Origin: an uncultured Erysipelotrichaceae bacterium
Lineage (GTDB): Bacteria > Bacillota_I > Bacilli_A > RF39 > UBA660
Assembly (NCBI GenBank): GCA_902785135.1
Contig: CACZXL010000006.1
Location: 1-56,886, forward strand
Reading direction: 5' to 3'
Length of the DNA stretch: 56,886 nucleotides
The position numbers and the translations under genes were made by a program. Positions 23,170-29,819 of this stretch are shown piece by piece (the stretch's first letter is position 1; each line of letters begins with the position of its first letter). The notes beneath the pieces are model-generated. The model was not told the DNA's origin. It saw only the letters and a program-made list of their open reading frames with translations, and searched no databases.

Positions 23170-25170
23170 ATGAAAAATAGAAGATTATATGTTTTATTAT
23201 TTTTTATTATTTTTGGTTTTGCTTTAATTATTTATCAATTAACAAATATTCAAATTATAAATAATGATTTATATAAAAAGCAACTAGATAATTTAACTAT
23301 TAGTACAGTTAAAAGTACATCTACTCCTAGGGGGAGAATATATGATAGAAATTATAATTTGCTTGTTGATAATGTTGGCGTTAAGACAATTTATTATAAG
23401 AAGAATAAGGGTACTGATTTTAATGAACAACTTAGAATTATTAAACTTTTAAAAGATAATATAGATATAGATTATTCTAGTGTTTCTAACACTAATTTAA
23501 AAGAGTTTTATTCTCTTAAATATAAAGACAAGTTTGATAAGAAAATAACTAAAAAAGAGTACTTAAAATATAAAAAAAGAGAGTTGAAAGAATCTGATTT
23601 AAGAAAAATAAAAATGGAAAGAATAAATGATACTGATTTAAATGAAGTAGATAAAAAAGAGGCATATTTATTTTATTTAATGAATAAGGGATATTATTAT
23701 AATGAAAACATTATAAAAACATATGCATCTGAAAATGAATATGCATATGTTGCGAATAATATAGATAAATTAAATGGTGTTAATGTAAAATTAGAATGGG
23801 AAAGAAAGTATTTATATGGTGATACTTTTAGATTAATACTAGGTAATATTTCTAATTCTTCTTCAGGTATTCCAAAAGAATTAAAGAATAAGTATTTAAA
23901 AAAAGGATATTCTTTAAATGATAAAGTAGGAGTAAGTTATTTAGAATATCAATATGAAGATATTTTAAAGGGAGAAAAAGCTATATATAAATTAAATGAC
24001 GATAATAGTTATACATTATTAAAAGATGGTAAAAGAGGTAATGATATAGTTTTAACAATAGATATTAATCTTCAAAAAGAAATAGAACAAATTTTAGATG
24101 AAGAAATAACGAATGCGAAAGTTAATGATTATAATACTTCTTTATATGATGGTTCACATGTTATTGTTACTGACCCTAAAACAGGAGAAATATTAGCGTT
24201 TGCATCAAGAATGATTGTTAACGATAATGGTGAATATAAAATATATGATAATTCGCCTGCATTATTAACTAATCCAGTTACACCAGGAAGTATTGTTAAG
24301 GGAGCATCTATATCAGTTGGATATAAATATGGTGCGATAGATATAGGTACTAGAATGTTAGATGAATGTGTTAAGATACAAAATACTCCAGAAAAATGTT
24401 CATGGATAAGTGGTATAGGTGTTATTGATGATGCAGAAGCACTTGCTATATCTTCTAATTCTTATCAGTATAAGACTGCTATGAGAGTAGCTAATGCAAA
24501 TTATTACTATAATGGTCCTTTATCAGTAGATAAAAGTGCATTTGATAAATATAGAGATATGTTTAATGAATATGGATTAGGTGTTAAAACAAATATAGAT
24601 TTACCAGTTGAATCAGTAGGAGTAATAGGGGATAAATATGATTCTGGTTTATTACTTGATTTTTCTATAGGGCAATATGATACGTATACACCTGTACAAA
24701 TATCTAGTTATATAAGTACAATCGCATCATCTGGAAATAGATATCAGTTACATCTATTAAAAGAGATTAGAAATACATCAAATAATGATAAAATAGGTAC
24801 ATTAAAAGAAGAAATAAAGCCTAAATTAGTACATAAAGTTAATTTAGATGATAAATATATTGATAGAATAAGATTAGGTTTTTCTAAGGTAATGAATGTT
24901 ACTGGATATGGTTATATGGGTGATGTTCCTGAACCTTCTGGTAAAACAGGAACTGCTGAAAGTTTTAAGGATACAGATGATGATGGTTTGATAGATAAGG
25001 CAACTATTTCAAGGGCTTTTATAGGTTATGCCCCTAAAGATAACCCTAAATTTACTGTTACAATTCTATCTCCAAACGTAAAATATAGTGAAACAAGTGA
25101 TTATTCCTCATCTGTTAACTATAAAATAAGTAAAAGAGTATCAAATAAAGTGTTTGAAATTTTGAAATAA
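23170..25170 (+). CDS. mrdA: Penicillin-binding protein 2 (class B transpeptidase, elongation type)
   Basis: 666 residues. Short cytoplasmic N-terminus, one membrane helix (about 7-28), then PRGRIYDRN of the pedestal domain with a long charged insertion (about 95-175). Transpeptidase motifs: SIVK (374-377, after TPG), SSN (428-430) and KTG (592-594, in SGKTGTAES). No PASTA domain, unlike the PBP at 9188. Class B enzymes without PASTA cross-link lateral wall with a SEDS partner (RodA), so the elongasome role is preferred; a sporulation-specific PBP remains possible. AGGTGA precedes the ATG. Confidence 0.88.
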   Translation: MKNRRLYVLLFFIIFGFALIIYQLTNIQIINNDLYKKQLDNLTISTVKSTSTPRGRIYDRNYNLLVDNVGVKTIYYKKNKGTDFNEQLRIIKLLKDNIDIDYSSVSNTNLKEFYSLKYKDKFDKKITKKEYLKYKKRELKESDLRKIKMERINDTDLNEVDKKEAYLFYLMNKGYYYNENIIKTYASENEYAYVANNIDKLNGVNVKLEWERKYLYGDTFRLILGNISNSSSGIPKELKNKYLKKGYSLNDKVGVSYLEYQYEDILKGEKAIYKLNDDNSYTLLKDGKRGNDIVLTIDINLQKEIEQILDEEITNAKVNDYNTSLYDGSHVIVTDPKTGEILAFASRMIVNDNGEYKIYDNSPALLTNPVTPGSIVKGASISVGYKYGAIDIGTRMLDECVKIQNTPEKCSWISGIGVIDDAEALAISSNSYQYKTAMRVANANYYYNGPLSVDKSAFDKYRDMFNEYGLGVKTNIDLPVESVGVIGDKYDSGLLLDFSIGQYDTYTPVQISSYISTIASSGNRYQLHLLKEIRNTSNNDKIGTLKEEIKPKLVHKVNLDDKYIDRIRLGFSKVMNVTGYGYMGDVPEPSGKTGTAESFKDTDDDGLIDKATISRAFIGYAPKDNPKFTVTILSPNVKYSETSDYSSSVNYKISKRVSNKVFEILK

Positions 25171-25181
25171 TGTGTTATAAT
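25154..25181 (+). promoter_or_regulatory. Promoter of rpmG inside the end of the PBP2 gene
   Basis: TTGAAA (25154-25159), 16 bases, TATAAT (25176-25181) with TG one base before the -10. Confidence 0.7.
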
Positions 25182-25215
25182 CTATAGAGTATTAATGAAA
25201 GAGGAGGCAAGAAGT

Positions 25216-25407
25216 ATGGCAGGTTCAAAGAAAAAAGAAGCTAGAAGTTACGTTGCTTTAGAATGTACAGAATGTAAAGAAAATAATCATGTATCTAGAG
25301 AAAATTATTTTGTTTCAAAAAATAAAACTAATACTCCAGATCGTTTAGAATTAAATAAATATTGTCCTGTATGTAAAAAAACTACAGTACATAAAGAAAA
25401 GAAATAA
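25216..25407 (+). CDS. rpmG: 50S ribosomal protein L33 (zinc-binding form)
   Basis: 63 residues from ATG 25216, which has GAGGAGG 8 bases upstream; an in-frame ATG at 25195 lies before that site. The protein has two CxxC pairs (CTEC and CPVC), so it is the C+ zinc-ribbon form. [20 protein letters not shown] and [20 protein letters not shown] are typical. The N-terminal [12 protein letters not shown] is a little longer than in Bacillus L33. Confidence 0.93.
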   Translation: MAGSKKKEARSYVALECTECKENNHVSRENYFVSKNKTNTPDRLELNKYCPVCKKTTVHKEKK

Positions 25408-25427
25408 GCATAGTACTTATTTTTTTT
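25402..25427 (+). terminator. Terminator of rpmG
   Basis: AAATAAG (25402-25408) / CTTATTT (25416-25422) followed by T residues; AT-rich and modest in strength. Confidence 0.55.
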
Positions 25428-25439
25428 GAAGGTGGTTAT

Positions 25440-26339
25440 ATGAAAAAGGTAGTAGTGGTTGGCTGCGGTAACGTAGGTATGGCATATATAAATAACCTTA
25501 TTAGTTCTAAATTAGCAAATGAAATTGTATTAATTGATTTAGATAGAGATAAAATTTTAGGAGAAGCTATGGATTTATCTCATGCATCTACAGTTTTTAA
25601 TACAAATATTAAAATAAAAGCAGGAACATATGATGATTGCTTTTCAGCTGATTTAGTAGTTATATGTGCTGGGTTAAACCAAGAAAAAGGTGAAACTAGA
25701 TTAAATTTAGTTAATAGAAATAAAGAAATTATAAAATCAATTACTAAAAGTGTTTTACAAAGTGGATTTTCAGGTATCTTTTTAGTCGCAACAAATCCAG
25801 TAGATGTTATGACTTATGCAGTAAGAAAGTATTCTAATTTTCCTCAATCAAAGGTAATAGGAACAGGTACTTTACTTGATACAGAAAGATTAAAATTTTT
25901 ATTAAGTCAAAAAATAAATATTAATACTGAAAATATACACGCTTATGTGTTAGGTGAACATGGTGATAGCTCTTTTGCAGTATGGTCTAAATCTACTATA
26001 GGTATGGTAAATGTTAAAGAGACAGTTGATGAAACAGATTTAGAGGCTATAGAATATGAAGCTAAACATTTAGGATATAAGATAATTGATTATAAAGGAA
26101 AAACTAACTATGGAATTGCAATGTGTTTATTAAAGATTACTAAAGCAATTTTTAATGATGAGAACATAGTTTTAAATGTGTCTTCACCAGTAGATGATAT
26201 TTATATAAGTATGCCATCAGTTATCGGTAAAGATGGAATAAAAGGAACAATGAAAATTAACTTTACAGAAGAAGAAAAAGAAAAATATGATTCTTCTGTT
26301 GAAGTAATAAAGAAAGCTATTAAAGAATTGGAGGATTAA
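25440..26339 (+). CDS. ldh: L-lactate dehydrogenase
   Basis: NAD-dependent reduction of pyruvate to lactate, 299 residues. Rossmann motif VVGCGNVGMAY at 5-15, cofactor Asp at the end of the second strand (LIDLDRDK), the substrate loop CAGLNQEKGETRLNLV carrying Gln at the discriminating position (Gln for lactate, Arg for malate enzymes), ATNPVDVMTYA, and catalytic His in GEHGDS. Lactate fermentation fits a genome with pyruvate kinase as visible energy metabolism. Compared with Bacillus Ldh it is slightly short. The ribosome site of efp lies in its final codons. Confidence 0.93.
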   Translation: MKKVVVVGCGNVGMAYINNLISSKLANEIVLIDLDRDKILGEAMDLSHASTVFNTNIKIKAGTYDDCFSADLVVICAGLNQEKGETRLNLVNRNKEIIKSITKSVLQSGFSGIFLVATNPVDVMTYAVRKYSNFPQSKVIGTGTLLDTERLKFLLSQKININTENIHAYVLGEHGDSSFAVWSKSTIGMVNVKETVDETDLEAIEYEAKHLGYKIIDYKGKTNYGIAMCLLKITKAIFNDENIVLNVSSPVDDIYISMPSVIGKDGIKGTMKINFTEEEKEKYDSSVEVIKKAIKELED

Positions 26340-26343
26340 GCCT

Positions 26344-26904
26344 ATGATGATAGATATTAATGATATTAAAAATGGAATGACAATTATTTTAGAAGGTCAA
26401 TTATATCAAATAGTTGAATTTTTACATGTTAAACCTGGAAAAGGTTCAGCTTTCATGAAAATGAAATTAAAAAACTTAAGAGCAGGAACTACTTTAGAAA
26501 AAACAGTTAACACTAATATTAAAGTTGAAAAAGCAAATATTACTAAGAGTCCTATGTCTTATTTATATTCTACAGGTGATGATTATGTATTTATGGATAT
26601 GAATACATATGAACAAGTAGAATTATCAGGATCACAAATTAAAGATGAAAGTAAATTCTTAAAAGAAAATCTTGAAGTTGAATTAGTATATTTTAATGAT
26701 GAATTAATTGGTGTTAATTTACCAGATAAGATTGACTATGTAGTTACTTCAACAGTTGATGCTGTTAAAGGAAATACTACTAATAATGCTCAAAAAGATG
26801 CCGAATTAGAAAATGGTTTAGTAGTAAAAGTACCTTTATTTATTAATAATGGTGATGAAATAGTAGTATCTACACAAGATGGTAAATACGTTTCTAGAAA
26901 ATAA
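26344..26904 (+). CDS. efp: Elongation factor P
   Basis: Relieves ribosome stalling at proline runs; 186 residues in three OB-like domains. INDIKNGMTIILEGQLYQIVEFLHVKPGKGSAFMK: the loop KPGKGSAF carries the conserved Lys that is modified in many bacteria. Domain II has SYLYSTGDDYVFMDMNTYEQ, and the C-terminus PLFINNGDEIVVSTQDGKYVSR is standard. GGAGG at 26330-26334 favours ATG 26344 over 26347. In Bacillus, efp stands just upstream of the spoIIIA operon, and here too a SpoIIIAH gene follows closely. Confidence 0.96.
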   Translation: MMIDINDIKNGMTIILEGQLYQIVEFLHVKPGKGSAFMKMKLKNLRAGTTLEKTVNTNIKVEKANITKSPMSYLYSTGDDYVFMDMNTYEQVELSGSQIKDESKFLKENLEVELVYFNDELIGVNLPDKIDYVVTSTVDAVKGNTTNNAQKDAELENGLVVKVPLFINNGDEIVVSTQDGKYVSRK

Positions 26905-26906
26905 TT

Positions 26907-27212
26907 ATGGTAGAATTATCAGATAAGATTATTGAAAAAATGGGAACTGTTTTTACTGACAACGATAAGATTCAAAGATTAATTGATAATGAAGTTGAAG
27001 AAGTTTCTGAATTAAGAAATGAAGTAAAAAAAGAATATTCTGAACTTTCAGATAAATTACTTAATTGTAGAACAAAAGAAGATTTTCTTTTATTACAAAA
27101 AAATGAATTAGATAGAAGATTTAAAGAAGATTTATTTAATTGTTTAATATATAATATGAAGGTTGAAGAATTAGAAAATAAATATTGCAAAAATGAAAAA
27201 GGTCTTAAATAG
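26907..27212 (+). CDS. Hypothetical helical protein of 101 residues
   Basis: Not recognised. Almost entirely helical and charged (for example NEVEEVSELRNEVKKEYSEL), likely a coiled coil, with no membrane segment and two Cys-containing stretches. It begins 2 bases after the efp stop with no clear ribosome site, so it is probably translated by coupling. It occupies the place where yqhV and spoIIIAA-AG lie in Bacillus but resembles none of those proteins. Confidence 0.65.
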   Translation: MVELSDKIIEKMGTVFTDNDKIQRLIDNEVEEVSELRNEVKKEYSELSDKLLNCRTKEDFLLLQKNELDRRFKEDLFNCLIYNMKVEELENKYCKNEKGLK

Positions 27213-27222
27213 ATCTTTTTTT
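27196..27222 (+). terminator. Terminator after the efp unit
   Basis: AAAAAGGTCT (27196-27205) / AGATCTTTTT (27211-27220) followed by T; it overlaps the stop codon. Confidence 0.75.
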
Positions 27223-27250
27223 TCATATTTCAATTTATTATTAATATAAT
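27223..27250 (+). promoter_or_regulatory. Sigma-E-like promoter of spoIIIAH
   Basis: TCATATT (27223-27229) matches the sigma-E -35 consensus KMATATT exactly; after 13 bases AATATAAT (27243-27250) matches 6 of 8 positions of the -10 consensus CATACAHT. The same -10 is also an acceptable sigma-A box (TATAAT), so this is suggestive only. Confidence 0.4.
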
Positions 27251-27271
27251 TAAGTAATAATGGAGGCAAAT

Positions 27272-27769
27272 ATGATAAAAAAACAAAGTGTTTGGGCATT
27301 AACATTATTTAGTTTAATATTGGTTTTGAGTGTATATTATATTACATTACCAAATGAGTTAGAAGTTTCAAATAAAAAAGAAGTAAAAGAAACAATAAAA
27401 GAAGAAAATGATAATAGTATTATAACTACTTTAAAAGTAGAAAATGAGGAAGAAAAAAATAAGAAAGTTAAGGCGTTGCAAGAGATTCTAACTAAAGAAG
27501 ATGCAACAAAAGAAGAAAAGAATAATGCTTATGAAGAATTAAAATTACTAAATATAATAAAAGGAAAAGAAGAAGAGATATCTTTAAAAATAAAGAATAA
27601 GTTTAAATTAGATAATTTTGTAAAAATAAATGATGATCAAATAAAAATAGTATTAATAAAAAAAGATCATAGTGCTTCACTTGCAACAGAAATTATGAAT
27701 TATGTACAAGAGGAATTTGATGATAAAGTATATATATCCATTAAGTTTGAAGAAGAAAAAGAACAATAA
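27272..27769 (+). CDS. spoIIIAH: Stage III sporulation protein AH-like protein
   Basis: 165 residues from ATG 27272 (GGAGG 5 bases upstream). The N-terminus MIKKQSVWALTLFSLILVLS is a near copy of the SpoIIIAH start (KKQ-VW-LT--SL--VLSVYYI), which includes the single membrane helix. A charged coiled-coil region (about 40-100) and a C-terminal ring-building/FliF-like domain (about 105-160) follow. In Bacillus, SpoIIIAH sits in the mother-cell membrane and joins SpoIIQ to form the feeding-tube channel. Here it stands alone: no spoIIIAA-AG genes precede it, although efp does as in Bacillus. A separate promoter and terminator flank it. Confidence 0.87.
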   Translation: MIKKQSVWALTLFSLILVLSVYYITLPNELEVSNKKEVKETIKEENDNSIITTLKVENEEEKNKKVKALQEILTKEDATKEEKNNAYEELKLLNIIKGKEEEISLKIKNKFKLDNFVKINDDQIKIVLIKKDHSASLATEIMNYVQEEFDDKVYISIKFEEEKEQ

Positions 27770-27786
27770 CATTTTTGTTCTTTTTT
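27757..27786 (+). terminator. Terminator of spoIIIAH
   Basis: AAAAGAACAA (27757-27766) / TTGTTCTTTT (about 27774-27783) with further T. Confidence 0.72.
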
Positions 27787-27795
27787 CATATAATA
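27769..27795 (+). promoter_or_regulatory. Sigma-K-like promoter of gerE
   Basis: AC (27769-27770), 16 bases, then CATATAATA (27787-27795), an exact match to the sigma-K consensus AC-N16-CATANNNTA. In Bacillus gerE is transcribed by sigma-K. The element overlaps the spoIIIAH terminator and may also work with sigma-A. Confidence 0.45.
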
Positions 27796-27836
27796 ATATG
27801 AGTAATTATTAACCTCCTTAAGAAAGAGAGGAAAAA

Positions 27837-28043
27837 ATGGTTAAGGGAATACTAACAAAAAGAGAAAAAGAAGTTTTTGAATTATTAATATCTAATTTAA
27901 CAACAAAAGATATTGCAAGATTATTAAATATAAGTGAAAAAACTGTTAGAAATCATATATCTAATGTAATGCAAAAACTTGGAGTTAAGGGAAGAAGTAG
28001 CGCAGTAGTAGAATTACTTAGATTAAATGAGATTTCTTTATAG
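27837..28043 (+). CDS. gerE: Spore coat gene regulator GerE (LuxR-type)
   Basis: 68 residues, nothing but a LuxR/FixJ helix-turn-helix domain, as in Bacillus GerE (74). LTKREKEVFELLISNLTTKD, then ISEKTVRNHISNVMQKLGVK and GRSSAVVELLRLNEISL match remembered GerE almost residue for residue. GerE is the last mother-cell transcription factor of sporulation and acts with sigma-K on coat genes. The ribosome site GAGAGG at 27826-27831 can pair with upstream CCTC (27813-27816). It neighbours gerM, as in the Bacillus gerE-gerM region. Confidence 0.93.
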   Translation: MVKGILTKREKEVFELLISNLTTKDIARLLNISEKTVRNHISNVMQKLGVKGRSSAVVELLRLNEISL

Positions 28044-28057
28044 ATTTCTCATTTTTT
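28025..28057 (+). terminator. Terminator of gerE
   Basis: AAATGAGA (28025-28032) / TCTCATTT (28047-28054) then T residues; the left arm is inside gerE. Confidence 0.72.
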
Positions 28058-28096
28058 TAATTTTATTACATAAGTTTTTATTAAGGTGATTATCAT

Positions 28097-28987
28097 ATGA
28101 TAAAAAAATCTTCTATAAATAGAATAATGAGAACTACATTACTCTTATTTGTATTATTCTTGTTATATTTATTTCCTAATAAAAAAATATATTCTATAAA
28201 TACAATGAGTGTTTCTAGCTCTAATTATCATGATATATATTTAATAGATAAAAATAATTATGTTTCTAAAACTACTATTTCAGTAAAATCTATAGAAAAG
28301 CAAAAACTCGCTAAAGATTTATTAGAGTCTTTAATTATAAATGGAAAGAACAAGAATAAATTACCATCTTCGTTTAAAGCAATTATTCCAGAAAATACAA
28401 CTATAGATAAATTAAGAATTGATAATGAATATATAGTAGTGTCTTTTTCTGAAGATATATTAAAGTCTAAGAATAAAGAACAAATGATAGAATGTATTGT
28501 TTATACTTTAACAAGTATATCTAATATAAAACATGTCGAATTATTAATTAATGAAAAGGAAAATGAATATTTCAAAAGTGATTATACTAGAGATATAGGA
28601 ATAAATAAAAAAATAGATATTACATCCTTAAACGACATAAATAATGTAACAATCTATTATGTCTCTAGTAACAATAATGTAAATTACTATATTCCGGTCA
28701 CCAAATATACTAATTCCAAAGAAGATAAAATAAAAATAATAATAGAGGAGTTATCTAGTAAAAGTTCATATGAGAGTAATTTGATGAGTTATTTAAACTA
28801 TGAAACAAAATTAATTAATTATACAATTGTAGGTGATGATTTGAATTTATATTTTAATGATGCAATACTTAATTCTAAAGAGGATAATAAGATTTTAGAA
28901 GAGGTTATATATAGTATTTCTTACTCTATTAAAGATAGTGTAGAAGTTAGTAATATACATTTTTTTGTAAATAATAAAGAAATTTAA
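28097..28987 (+). CDS. gerM: Spore germination protein GerM-like (two GerMN domains)
   Basis: 296 residues with an N-terminal membrane helix (about 10-28) and two tandem GerMN domains: about 45-160 (KDLLESLIINGKNKNKLPSS, VSFSEDIL) and about 175-290 (KIIIEELSSKSSYESNLMSY, LYFNDAIL). Bacillus GerM has the same two-domain plan and is needed for cortex assembly and germination, bridging the mother-cell membranes. No lipobox Cys is present here, so it is membrane-anchored rather than a lipoprotein. The gerE neighbourhood supports the call. Confidence 0.87.
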   Translation: MIKKSSINRIMRTTLLLFVLFLLYLFPNKKIYSINTMSVSSSNYHDIYLIDKNNYVSKTTISVKSIEKQKLAKDLLESLIINGKNKNKLPSSFKAIIPENTTIDKLRIDNEYIVVSFSEDILKSKNKEQMIECIVYTLTSISNIKHVELLINEKENEYFKSDYTRDIGINKKIDITSLNDINNVTIYYVSSNNNVNYYIPVTKYTNSKEDKIKIIIEELSSKSSYESNLMSYLNYETKLINYTIVGDDLNLYFNDAILNSKEDNKILEEVIYSISYSIKDSVEVSNIHFFVNNKEI

Positions 28988-28994
28988 AAATTAC

Positions 28995-29023
28995 TTGAAA
29001 AATAAAATTATTTGTGATATTAT
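28995..29023 (+). promoter_or_regulatory. Promoter of tRNA-Arg
   Basis: TTGAAA (28995-29000), 17 bases, TATTAT (29018-29023) with TG one base upstream. Confidence 0.7.
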
Positions 29024-29050
29024 TTATATGTCTTCAAAAAAAGACATGTT

Positions 29051-29127
<77 letters not shown>

Positions 29128-29137
29128 TTTAAAGAAT

Positions 29138-29164
29138 AACTTGGGTTTATACCTGAGTTTTTTT
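29138..29164 (+). terminator. Terminator of tRNA-Arg
   Basis: AACTTGGGT (29138-29146) / ACCTGAGTT (29151-29159) with G-U pairs, then T residues. Confidence 0.75.
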
Positions 29165-29186
29165 ATATATAAAAGGAGAATGTTTA

Positions 29187-29513
29187 ATGAATAATGAAAT
29201 CCATTTTGGTAAAAAAGTTAAGATATATAGAACTTTATCAGGATGTACTCAAGATGAATTCGCAAATATATTACTTATAGCAAGGGTATCACAAAGTAAT
29301 ATAGAAAGAACAAAGTTATTATCAGATATTTCAGATGATTTGTTATTTAGATTATACTATTTAATATCTAAGGGGAAAATAGATGAAGAAGAATATGTAT
29401 CAGGTCTAAGGGAAGATTTACTTTTATTAATTGAAAACGAAATATGTAATAGAAAAGAAAATAAAAAAAATACTATTATTATGAAAAAATCATTAACTAT
29501 TAAAGATAATTAA
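29187..29513 (+). CDS. Small protein with a diverged XRE-like helix-turn-helix (108 residues)
   Basis: FGKKVKIYRTLSGCTQDEFA and then RVSQSNIERTKLLSDISDDL follow the spacing of a Cro/C1 domain (helix, turn with TQDEFA, recognition helix VSQSNIER), but several core residues are atypical. The C-terminal third is charged and helical. AAAGGAG precedes the ATG at a good distance. Placed directly after tRNA-Arg, with its own terminator. No integrase, repeat or attachment site is nearby, so I see no evidence for an integrated element. Function unknown. Confidence 0.65.
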   Translation: MNNEIHFGKKVKIYRTLSGCTQDEFANILLIARVSQSNIERTKLLSDISDDLLFRLYYLISKGKIDEEEYVSGLREDLLLLIENEICNRKENKKNTIIMKKSLTIKDN

Positions 29514-29522
29514 TTATAATAT

Positions 29523-29551
29523 AAAAAAACAAGTTTAATGCTTGTTTTTTT
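29523..29551 (+). terminator. Rho-independent terminator
   Basis: AAAAAAACAAG (29523-29533) / CTTGTTTTTTT (29541-29551). Confidence 0.8.
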
Positions 29552-29566
29552 AATTGCCATATTTTT

Positions 29567-29595
29567 TTGACATATTTTAAGTTTTATGGTATTAT
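29567..29595 (+). promoter_or_regulatory. Strong promoter of a tiny transcription unit
   Basis: TTGACA (29567-29572), 17 bases, TATTAT (29590-29595); an overlapping TATAAT is at 29593-29598. Predicted start is near 29602. Confidence 0.7.
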
Positions 29596-29660
29596 AATGC
29601 TCGCTTTTTGAGAAACGGGCCCATTAGGTCTAATTAAAAAAGTATTAAAAAGGGGTAAAT

Positions 29661-29741
29661 ATGAATATTGAGTTATATTATATAATCTTTAAGAGTATAA
29701 ATATGATTGCTCAAGAAATGATTATTAAATATATAAGATAA
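29661..29741 (+). CDS. Possible 26-residue peptide in a stand-alone small RNA unit
   Basis: ATG 29661 has AAGGGG 5 bases upstream and encodes MNIELYYIIFKSINMIAQEM followed by IIKYIR. The whole unit is about 165 bases: strong promoter, a 60-base leader with small hairpins (CTC...GAG, TTAG/CTAA) and a GGGCCC palindrome that is unusually GC-rich for this genome, the ORF, and a terminator overlapping the stop. The peptide looks amphipathic. It may be a small peptide gene or a non-coding RNA with a chance ORF; I cannot tell which. This stretch (29552-29819) has no other gene. Confidence 0.45.
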   Translation: MNIELYYIIFKSINMIAQEMIIKYIR

Positions 29742-29766
29742 AAAACAACTTTATAGTTGTTTTTTT
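29741..29766 (+). terminator. Terminator of the small transcription unit
   Basis: AAAAACAACT (29741-29750), loop TTAT, AGTTGTTTTT (29755-29764), further T. Confidence 0.85.
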
Positions 29767-29819
29767 CTTTTCCATAATTACTATCTATGTTACAATTAAT
29801 ATAGTAAGGTAGGCGGGTT

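Noticed and set aside
25440-26339. Malate dehydrogenase as the identity of the NAD-dependent dehydrogenase
   Set aside because: The substrate loop reads AGLNQEKGETR with Gln at the position that is Arg in malate enzymes, so lactate dehydrogenase is preferred.
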